From the NCBI GenBank assembly GCA_003260075.1, contig QLIY01000053.1:45466-109465 (forward strand): a DNA stretch of 64,000 nucleotides, in the 5' to 3' direction. This document shows, piece after piece, positions 36,607 through 46,985 of the stretch. The notes below the pieces were generated by a model. It was not told where the DNA came from and ran no database searches. It saw only the letters and a program-made list of their open reading frames with translations. The number at the start of each line of letters is the position of its first letter. Positions within the stretch are counted from its first letter, which is position 1. This stretch comes from Phallusia mammillata (Eukaryota > Chordata > Ascidiacea > Phlebobranchia > Ascidiidae). The translations under genes were made by a program, and so were the position numbers.

Positions 36607-37609
36607 NNNNNNNNNNNNNNNNNNNNNNNNNNNNNNNNNNNNNNNNNNNNNNNNNNNNNNNNNNNNNNNNNNNNNNNNNNNNNNNNNNNNNNNNNNNNNN
36701 NNNNNNNNNNNNNNNNNNNNNNNNNNNNNNNNNNNNNNNNNNNNNNNNNNNNNNNNNNNNNNNNNNNNNNNNNNNNNNNNNNNNNNNNNNNNNNNNNNNN
36801 NNNNNNNNNNNNNNNNNNNNNNNNNNNNNNNNNNNNNNNNNNNNNNNNNNNNNNNNNNNNNNNNNNNNNNNNNNNNNNNNNNNNNNNNNNNNNNNNNNNN
36901 NNNNNNNNNNNNNNNNNNNNNNNNNNNNNNNNNNNNNNNNNNNNNNNNNNNNNNNNNNNNNNNNNNNNNNNNNNNNNNNNNNNNNNNNNNNNNNNNNNNN
37001 NNNNNNNNNNNNNNNNNNNNNNNNNNNNNNNNNNNNNNNNNNNNNNNNNNNNNNNNNNNNNNNNNNNNNNNNNNNNNNNNNNNNNNNNNNNNNNNNNNNN
37101 NNNNNNNNNNNNNNNNNNNNNNNNNNNNNNNNNNNNNNNNNNNNNNNNNNNNNNNNNNNNNNNNNNNNNNNNNNNNNNNNNNNNNNNNNNNNNNNNNNNN
37201 NNNNNNNNNNNNNNNNNNNNNNNNNNNNNNNNNNNNNNNNNNNNNNNNNNNNNNNNNNNNNNNNNNNNNNNNNNNNNNNNNNNNNNNNNNNNNNNNNNNN
37301 NNNNNNNNNNNNNNNNNNNNNNNNNNNNNNNNNNNNNNNNNNNNNNNNNNNNNNNNNNNACAAAACAATGACTAGAAAACTAGAAATGTGGCTTTTCTAT
37401 ATATTGCCAACTTATATTTGTCCAATAAAGGCTACAAATTGGAGCAGCACCCCCAGAAATTTTTGGCACGAGCCGCTACTGGAACTGTCTCACTAAATTT
37501 TATGAGATCAGCAAACCGGTTAGCATTACGGGTTACTGTCTATGGATTTACTGTCAATGAACCGGCTGAAAAATATGACTGTTGTGAAAGAACCGGCTGA
37601 CTGCCACCA
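36521..37609. mobile_element. MITE interrupted by a second hAT-type MITE
   Basis: The outer element opens CAGTGGTGGAATTCAGCCGG (36521) and ends GAACCGGCTGACTGCCACCAT (about 37609). Inside it, 36566-37481 is a second element opening CAGGGGCGGCTCGTGC and closing GCACGAGCCGCTACTG, flanked on both sides by GAACTGTC (36558-36565, 37482-37489), an exact 8-bp duplication. The N gap 36607-37359 hides most of the inner element. The left halves are also seen in the allelic copy from 35635. Confidence 0.75.
36607..37359. other. Assembly gap (N run)
   Basis: 753 unknown bases within the nested MITE; any ORF called across it is meaningless. Confidence 0.99.
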
Positions 37610-37692
37610 TATGCATTTTTTCTTTTACCGAAGACACAAGTGCCAGAAAATGTTAGAGGAGAACTCATAAATACGAAATAAATCATTTAAAC

Positions 37693-38279
37693 CAGTGGTT
37701 CCCAACCTGGGGTTCGCGGACCCCCAAGGGGTCCGTGAGCTGCTTTCAGGGGGTCCGTGGAGGCAAACATTTGTAGCATTAACAGCAGTACAATATTTTT
37801 AAGTTCCCAAAGCGTTTTTCCATTCCTGCGTATGAGTGCAAACCATTTATCAAACCTCTGGATCAGGAAAACTTGTGATTGTTACCTCCATTGTGACATC
37901 ACAACACACATTAACAACATAACTTATTGTGCTTTGTTTCAAGTATTGTACACCAGAAAGGCTCTTGTTGCATTTGACTGCTACAGTACAGTACTTTATT
38001 GAGATTAAAGGACTGTGAACGTTGAATAAAATTCTGCNGTGATGTGACGTTGTTTGCCACTGAAAATTTACCTCTGTTGCATCCCAATGGGGCTAAAATG
38101 TCACAATGCATTTTTGTTTGTAGCCTATGAAGAACGATTTTAAACAAGGTTCATGCTATTTTGAAACGCTGAGACATATTTTTTTAAATAGCGCTTTATC
38201 AATATCGTTGTCTGCAAAATTAGGAAGTTGTCGCGGACCCCCTGAAAACGCTTTGCGGACCCCCGGTTGAGAACCACTG
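37693..38279. mobile_element. hAT-type MITE upstream of SLC22 copy A exon 5
   Basis: Opens CAGTGGTTCCCAACCTGGGG and closes GGTTGAGAACCACTG; flanks ATTTAAAC and GTCTAAAG agree at 5 of 8 positions. About 587 bp, no transposase ORF, one N at 38038. Confidence 0.65.
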
Positions 38280-40214
38280 GTCTAAAGCTTATGGTGTAAT
38301 CTCCACAAATTTAATGTTTGCTGGTTGCAAACTTAAAAAAGGATTAGTTTTAGACTAAACAATGTCAATGCGTTGTACGGTTTTGTTGACAATGACAACG
38401 TACAGATCAGCCAGGTATCCAAACACAACCGCGCCTGTCCACATTCCGGCGAATATCATCGACGTTGGCACAGTTCCGAGAATTTTTCTGTCGCACACCA
38501 GGTTCCACTGCAACGAGATCAGAGTATTGTAATGGTGTATAACCCTATAGCACAGGCTTCAAATGCGTTTTTAATTAGAGTTTAAAGACCTATTTACAAA
38601 AAAATGCGCGTTTAAGGTTTTTTCTTGCTTAAAAAGGGCTTGTTAATTTAAACACACGGCTGACAGTTTATCTTACTTATTGATCGTGGATACAAATTAT
38701 TGCTCATATGGAGTTATTATGTTGGATTGTCGATTAATTTAACGATGGCGTTTCGGGTTAATCGCTGCAAGATGTTCTGTTGCTCCGATGTTTTCACCTA
38801 GCGAAATTAACTCACTTATGTAACATAACCTATAAGTGTGATGGTGTTACTAAGGTAAAAATAAACATAGCCTGACCTGATCATAAAGGGGTCGTTTCAG
38901 CTTCGGTGTGAAACGACTAAGTATACTTGCTTTTAGATTAGTTTGTTTGCTGTCAACTTAATGACTATGTATTTGACTAATGAACTTGTTTAACTAAATC
39001 CTCACGCTTTATGGGGGTGCGAGGTTTTGATAAACGGTCCTAAATTATGAGCGATGATGTGACATAACAAGCATCACTGACAAGTCCACAAATTAGGGTG
39101 AAAGGGCAATTGCCAGTTTACCTTAACTGTTGTTTTAATGTTATAAATTCGTTTGCTCATAATTGCATTTTCGTTTGCTCATCACACAAAGCTGTCTGGC
39201 GTCATGCATATTCTAAATTACAGATTTGGTAGCTCATCCAATATACCTATAATGGTTTGTTTTATATCCATTAATGAAACGAAAGTTTTCCAGCAAATGT
39301 CCAGCCAATCACTGTACAAAAAATGTTTTAAAGTCCTTGGACACTGACAATTAGCCGAACTGGTTAATCCGCATTAAGTTTATTTCTACAAAACGTGCAG
39401 CATTCGTTGCCTGCATGTCAGCTGTGTATGTAAATGGTGTTGGATCGTATTCGTAACCTTGGTCGCAGCGTATTGGCGATGCCGACATATTCACGCATGA
39501 TGTTGATGGTGGTTCGCACGTTGACAGATTGTAACCGTATCTCAAAACGTAGACATCATATTGTTGCAAGAAATTAGGAATCATAAGGCAATAATTGTAT
39601 ATTAAAATCATAAAAGTTGGACGTTGCTTTTAGCAGGACGTGTCATGAAACATTCAGAAAATGCATTTAGAGTTCAAAAGGAGACACAAAGTTCTGTTTT
39701 GTAGTGATGCATTCTGTGGTGATACTTTTTTGTAGTGACACATGTTTCTACATTTCGTTCCCACTCGAAGGTGCACCTTGAACGGTAACTACTTTTTTCT
39801 TACATTAAAAAAACAGCGATAGGTGTATATTGCAACAAGTGACCTAGTGGTATATAATAGCAAGCATAGGTGCCCAGTAAGCGATGGCGGGGTGGCGCCG
39901 CCACCTTGAGTGTGTAAAGCACGGTGGCGGCCACCGTGGATATTTTGTTTTGTTTTTAGCGGTATCGTACAAAACATCGTAAAATGTAAAGAAATTTGGG
40001 AAAAATTTTGCTTTTAAACAAGCGTGCTGGCAAAAAAGCAAAAAAACCGCTCCATAACGTTTTACCGGTGTGCGTCTATTTCCGGCATGGTGTTTGTTTT
40101 AGTTCATTTGTGTCGCTATGTTTTCTTTCACCAAGCGAAATAAACTCAAGTCGATTCGACCATAAGGCCGTGACCTGAAGCATGTATTCCCGTTGGGAAC
40201 AGTGTAGTTGACGA

Positions 40215-40268
<54 letters not shown>

Positions 40269-40384
40269 TAGTTGACGATTTCAGCTTTAGTGAGATTAGG
40301 ATACAATGTCGAGTTGTCGAGAGGCGGGACTTTGCATCTGCCAAAACGCAGACAACTAAAGTTTTTTAAGTTGACCTATACCAG

Positions 40385-40695
40385 TGGTTCTCAACCATTC
40401 GTGAAACATGGCCCCCTAAAAGTAACTTTTGGGCATCGTGACCCCCTTCAAGTAACCCTGTAGGAACTGTGCCCCCCTTACAAATGTAAATAAAAATCTC
40501 GTGTTGGAATTCGGTACTAATTTCGGCTTTAAACAGGTCGAATAGAGTAAACAAGAGTCCGTAATCGTGAAAAACCTCAATATAGACAAATAGTATGTGA
40601 AACAGTCGATCAAATAAGGAAATATAGTTAAAAAGAAAATGGCTTTTAGTGGGTGTTTCTGGTGAATCTACACCCGTGCCCCCCCTGGAACACAG
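40385..40695. mobile_element. MITE-like remnant replacing SLC22 copy A exon 1
   Basis: CAGTGGTTCTCAACCATTCG (40382 onward) is a typical hAT-like left end. The stretch runs to about 40695, where similarity with the SLC22 copy B upstream region resumes (TTGGTTGACC... matches near 49960). In copy B the same interval holds exon 1. No matching right terminus was found, so a deletion accompanied or followed insertion. Confidence 0.5.
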
Positions 40696-40705
40696 CTCGT
40701 TGGTT

Positions 40706-42917
40706 GACCTAATTTTAAACTTGTAGGCTACTCCTTTCGTTTTTGTTTCAACGTTGTTTGAGATTACGTTTTTTTGCGAGACAATGACTTTTTGTGTATT
40801 TCAATGGCATCTCAAGTAGTTACTTAAGGCAAACACACTTCAATGGAAAATTTTAACAAGGCTACTTGCTGTTAGTCATTAACAGCGAACCTTGACTGCT
40901 ACTGAAACAACAAAGTCCCACTTGCGGCATAACACAATTTCATGGTTATGTTGAACACACATGCGTTACAAGCGTGCAACCTGCATGCGACACTTCGGAT
41001 TCATTCACGTGTCTACCACGTTAGATCACCAATGCGAGGCTAAATTCGTACTAACCGCTTAGAATAGATCAAAGATCAACTTTGCTACAATGACTACAAA
41101 TAGTAGCCTATATATCAAGTTACTACAAGTTTCCAAGCTTAGTTTACTTTACCTTTCTGTGATTCTAAAACAAGTACTTTTCTTCCATTCCATTCCTGTT
41201 CCGGGTTAAGAAATTCCAGTTGCCTTGCGTTTTGCTTTTGCAACCTCACGACCTTAGTCAAACAACTTTGACCACTGAATATTTCCCGTCGTTTGCAATT
41301 CCATAAAATTCCCCTTTCTCTCATCCGACCGTATGCAAACAAGTTTCTCTTTGGCATTTCTGTTTAGTTAGGTCAATTTTGCTCGAGTAGAAAGGAACAA
41401 CAAAATTTTCTAAACCAAACTGAAAGAAGACAACCACGTGTTAATCACGTGTATATTATAAAGGGGTGGGTTTCGGTACGAGAAGTTGAATGTCACAAAT
41501 TCTCACAATTTAGACAAAAATAAACAAAGCTTGTTGCGACGATATTGGGATTTTTAGTAATTTTGTGAAGCCTTGCCATGATTGAGGGACCAGCTACAAC
41601 AGGAACAAAACATATGGCTTTGTTAGCACAAATTTAGTTGGTTATGCTAATATTTGTTTATGTGTGGATATAACTTCAAATGTTCTGTAATGTCACATAT
41701 GTAGGCTACACTGTAGCTAACAAACACTACATAGCCTTTGTATCAATTTAGTGTAAATAAGCCACCTGTTTTTCGGATTATTTTGTCATGTATTAAGCAT
41801 CCTTAACCAAATAACGCTTCAAGTTTTTAGAAATTAGGAAAGCACATGATTCCTTTTTGTATGAGGTAATAATAATTATGTTTTGACCCCCCCCCCCTAC
41901 ATAGCCTTTGTATCAATTTAGTGTAAATAAGCCACCTGTTTTTCTGATTATTTTGTCATGTATTAAGCATCCTCAACCAAATAACGCTTCAAGTTTTTAG
42001 AAATTAGGAAAGCACATGATTCATTTTTGTATGAGGTAATAATAATTATGTTTTGCACACTGATGTACACTGTTCTTTTTAGAAAAATGGCAAACAATAT
42101 AATAATTGATATGAATAATTCAGTATTTACCTAATTGTTAGATTATTGTTTCAAGAAATATTTGTAATATCACATGAATACATTTTTACACTATATTTTT
42201 ACGCCAGATTACCTGGTTCTTTTATGCTTGACTGTATTTTGTAAAAGTGCAGGCTTGTTTGATCACCTACTTCTTTGGTTTATTGCAGTTTAAGTTACCA
42301 CCACATATAGGCAAACAAACTCAAGTTTTGAAATAAAGCTTAAATGATCCTTGTAATGCATAAGAAGTTTAACTATACCTCAAGATTCGAAACTTGACAA
42401 ACCATTTCACTTTATTACTTGTCACCAAATCATGCCATTGAGTAAAATGAACATATTCTCTTTTGTGAATAAAAAATAGAATGTAGATTTGTCTTACTTG
42501 TTTAATTACAAAACTTTATGATGTAGAAAAACATGCTACAGCTATGTACGGAGACATATAGCCTACAAAAGTAAGGTTTTATGGTTAAATCACATTCTAA
42601 TTAATTGTTTACGAAATGTAAAAAATGTTTGCACTACCGTGAAACGATGCTTTAATTATTTGTTGTAGTGTTTTAAACTAATGTTGCATCACTATAAATT
42701 ACTTTTCAGTCTGTACACTACAGTTACAAAAGCATTTGTGAAAGTGGCTTTGAATGAAACCATCTATGGTAAAGAACTCGCGGCCCTTGACCCCAAGTGG
42801 TGTGGTTTGAGTGAAGATAGTAGTAATGTAACTTAAAATCAGAACAGTTGCCGAAACACCGAAAATAAAAAAATTAGTTGTGTACGAAATCGGAAGTACA
42901 GTGATAAAGACACATGA
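40706..42917. other. Intergenic unit between SLC22 copies A and B
   Basis: No gene. It matches 49960-51960 (the B-C interval) over most of its length and so marks the tandem repeat unit. An allelic re-join repeats about 41714-41886 at 41898-42060 across a C run (41887-41897). The 72-codon ORF at 41139-41357 is broken by indels in the copy at 50340-50540 and is probably not coding. Confidence 0.65.
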
Positions 42918-45900
42918 TCAGAATTTGGTGACGGAGTCGTTCGAGTCAAATGAGTTTTCCATCGTCTCATTGATTTCTCCCTTTAGATGGTCTGTCGATT
43001 TTTTCCTAAGAAAACATTTTATGTCAGCTAAGATAATAGGATCTTAGTATTAGCGCAAAAAACAAAATTAATATACAGAGCTACCCCTGAAGCGATGGTT
43101 TAATTTTTTTCAAGCGTTTCAATATATCTTGTATTGAGTTTTATGAATTTCCGTGACTATGTGGATATGTCACGATTCGCTTGCAACCACTTGGTTTCAT
43201 ATTTTGCTGAACCCTCAAAATATTATATTCAATGGAATATTCAATGTTCTGCAACGACGTCGCCCTTAACTGAAATAGCTAAAAGATTCTCGCCTGCTGT
43301 AAGCTTCCTCGTAAAACAGCTCAGCTTCTGCAATGGTTTGTGGCATGGTTTTGTTCATCGTTTCCGGGAAGAGGAATCCTAACCCGCCCGCGACAACTGA
43401 CATCACGCCGAATATGACGAATGGCAGCCATGATATGTAATCTTGGAGGAGAATGATGTAGGGAGAGGAAATACTTCCCACTCTTGCAGCCATTGATCCA
43501 ACACCCAACGCGTTGCCCCTAACATAGGTTTTGAGGACAAAGAAAGTGCTTTAGTGCTAATGATAGAAGTTGCTATATCTAACTCAGAGTTGCCCGAAAC
43601 CCGAAAGTATAAGCCCGGAGCCCGGGCCGAACCCGAAACGTTTTTGTGTAGCCCGTTTAGGCCCGAAATTTCGATTGACGGGCCTGTCCACGAAAGCCTT
43701 GCAACAAAGGATGAGAAAGAAAAAAACCCCCCCCCCCCAAACACAATGAACAATAGTAGACAATGGGGTAAACAATACGTTTTGGAGTAGGGTGGGCATT
43801 AGGTCAAAGCGAGAGACTTGTTACTTTGCTGAGTGATTTTATTCAAAAAATGGCGGACACGGAACGTAAAGTCAGGCCCGTTTTAAGCCCATTTTAAGCC
43901 CGTTTTCCCACAAATACCTATGCCCGAACCCGGCCCGAAAAGCCCGGCCCGACTTGCAACTCTGATCTAACTCAAGCAATCCAATTCTTTTGTGGTTTAT
44001 GTCCGGTTGTGCCATCAGACAGTTTTTGAGACATATGGCTCTTTTCAGTAATTGTAAACAAACTGGGGTGCGGTAACGCTAGTCTGTTTGGTCAATGCCT
44101 GATTGTGACCAGTCGCTCTGATGCTTTATGAGCCAAACAGTGTGTAATGTCTGCACCAAACGTCTATACGTTTGGTAAAACTAATGGTTTGTTAATTAGA
44201 TAGCACTACAAACAAATACATTTACCTGATAACGGTAGGGTACAGTTCGGCGGTAAAGTTGTACACAATAGCAAATGATCCAGCGGTTCCAACTTTACCG
44301 ATGAAAGCAAAAACTACACCAGCAGTGACCATGGCTAAAAACACATGCATTTTTTTATTTTTTGGATTGATGTGTTGCGTGTATACCTTTTTCTAACTTG
44401 ACATTTTTTTGCTATCTTAACACAGATTAAAGTTTGTGCACTTTGTCATGAAAATGCCAGCAACAGTCCTAGTACAGGTACTGCGACGTTAGTTTACTCA
44501 CCTTCATTGCCATTTGAAAGTTCGTTGAGAACGGTGCTGATGAGACACGAAAATCCCTGAAGAAACATCATCATTGTCAGCAAGGTCTTTCTTCCAAGTC
44601 TACAAGCAAACTCCAGTTCACAACTTTCTTGTAGTTGTTTTTCAAAGAGGAAAAATATGCATAGAGTTCTCAAAGTTTGCTCGTTTTAAACCTGCTTGGA
44701 TTTAGTTGCGCTATATAACATGAAATACTAATATTTAATGTGACCCCCCCCCCCGTAGTTGTTTTTCAAAGAGGAAAAATATGCATAGAGTTCTCAAAGT
44801 TTACTCGTTTTAAACCTGCTTGGATTTAGTTGCGCTATATAACATAAAATACTAATATTTAATGTGACATTACAGGCGATGTTGGCTAAATCGATAGTAT
44901 CTTGTTACAAACGTTCTAACATTTGGTGATTTATGCCCGAAACTGATCAATACAAAGTTGTTAAAACAAGGATCAAACTGCCAGATTATGCATGCAGTAG
45001 TGAATATCCTAAATATTATTGCAGACATTTGAACAATGCTCTTGTCATCATCGGTTCAAACAATTTTGTTTGTAAATATATTTAAAAAAACTTTTGCTGA
45101 TTTCCAAGTTAATTTTTTTATCTTACCTGTCTAAGGTGAGTTGGACAAAAAAGTAACCAAGAACCTCCATGACACCGTTGAGCAAATTATTAACGAAAAT
45201 ATCACCAGCTAAAGCTCCAGCGTTCAACGACAAACCGTAGTACACCATTGATGTTACCAACCTGTCGTTCAAAAGTAAATGTCATGTTAGCTAACAATTA
45301 CTGCATACGGTATGTAGAAACCGAGCATACAATTATACGTTGTGCATTTTGCTAAAGCTTTTTCTTACTAAGCGGCCAGAAATCGACTCACAGTATTTTA
45401 TTTACAGCACTTGTCAAGTTTGAATTTCAGGTGTAACATGAAATACATCAATTGACGAATCGCTGTGCTGAGTTTAAGCGACGCCAACATTTAAAAGTAG
45501 GCTACTATTCGTTCTTACACCTTGACATAAAAATCACTCGGGAAAAAGACTTTACGTTAATGTAACTTTTTTTACTTTTTACCTACCAGCTGTACATGCA
45601 GTTGAACGTGATGAGACGCATAAGTCGAGGTTTGAACAAGTCCAAAGTGCTGTATTTCTTGTTTAGAAGTTGAGCATCGGTCTATAATAGTAGAACGGTT
45701 TTATAGATAATGCAGACGAAACTTGTTAATCGGAAAATTCGGGTAATCGAAGCGGTTTCGCGAAACCCAATCAGTTCAGTCTATCGTTTATTGAGAAACT
45801 AAGTCGGTTAAAGGCAATAGACCTAATCAGTTTGGTCTGTATCTGTATTTTACTGCCTGCGATCAAATCGTGTGGACGACTTGATGGTAAAATGACTGAC

Positions 45901-46929
45901 ATACTGTCGCCACTTCTGCCTCTTTCCAATCGGCGTCAGTAATCTCCTTCTTGTTGTGTTTCGCAAACACGTAGGAAAGCTTCTTTCCCTCCTCGTTTCT
46001 GCCATTGGAGAAATGCCAACGTGGAGATTCCGGCACCTGAAATACGACATAGACCAGTGGTTTCCAATTTTTTAGATATGTGATTGTTGGAATAGTTTTG
46101 TGGCCCACTGTAGGCTATTTTCCCTTAATATGAAAACATCCAACTCCTCATGTACATATAAATTGGTGCAATATGTCCAGCATGTGTGGTCTATCAAAAA
46201 TGTCGCAGTGGTGCACTGCTGGGGCCTGATTCATATTAGGTTTCTATGAATTAATCAATACTTAAGATGTTTCTCACAATCAAAAACTTTTTTGAACAGC
46301 CATTGCTGAATCAACCATTTAACAAACTAAAAGATATTCCTATCTCCTAAAACCAACTTGGATTGTTTTTGTACTTACCAAAAAGTGGAAAACAAAGTAT
46401 GGTATGGGTGTCAGAGATAGGTAGAAGTAGAAGTATCTCCAGTCTCGGAAATAATATGCGAACAGAGAGTTAAGCATGTAGCCAACGCAGAACGCTGTGT
46501 GTGCGTGGACTCCAGTGAGTGTTCGCTTTTCGCCTGTAATCTCAACCACTAGAAACAGAAACAAAACGAAACGTCCATGTTAGTTTCAATAAGTATTGAT
46601 TATCTTTAAGGACATATAAGGATAAAGAAAAATCATATATTGCCACTTCTGTACATAGAATACTCTTAACGGTGCCCCCCCCCCGCAGAACGCTGTGTGT
46701 GCGTGGACTCCAGTGAGTGTTCGCTTTTCGCCAGTAATCTCTACCACTACAACACAAAACAAACGAAACGTCCACGTTGGTTTCAATAAATATTGTTTAT
46801 CTTTAGGTACAGATAAGGAGAAAGAAACATCATAAATTGCCACTTCTGTACATATAGAATACCCTTAACGGTAGTAAAACTTACCGTATACGAACATGAA
46901 TAGAAAGGCAGCATGCGAAAACGCAGCGC

Positions 46930-46985
<56 letters not shown>

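Larger units (their letters stand above)
30154..40337 (-). pseudogene. SLC22-family organic ion transporter, copy A, decayed
   Basis: MFS transporter remnant. Exons 2-12: 40337-40175, 39540-39411, 38507-38404, 36374-36220 (and 35488-35334), 35200-35031, 34691-34560, 33620-33526, 33190-33056, 32542-32445, 32008-31900, 31598-31375; a relic of exon 13 ends at 30154. Motifs NLVCDRKILG, IGRRYTIL, VPESPRWHFSN, LGRKTLLTMMM, AELYPTVLR and SETMNKTMPQTIAEAELF are those of SLC22. Exon 1, with the initiator and TM1, is absent; its place holds MITE-like sequence. Exon 12 is 224 nt against 225 in copies B and C (one G missing after the acceptor), which shifts the frame. In the old frame a TAG replaces Tyr near the C terminus. 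The exon 13 acceptor AG is lost. Exon 3 has a GC donor. Exon 2 is split by a C run. Middle exons stay open, so decay is recent or the copy has diverged in use. Confidence 0.8.

Noticed and set aside
36430-37375. Long ORFs of 260-313 codons on both strands
   Set aside because: They run through the N gap; length comes from unknown bases.
41139-41357. 72-codon ORF with a GTAAAG donor-like end, upstream of SLC22 copy A
   Set aside because: The matching stretch upstream of copy B (about 50380-50540) has frame-breaking indels, copy C lacks it, and its phase does not fit exon 2. At most a 5' non-coding exon.
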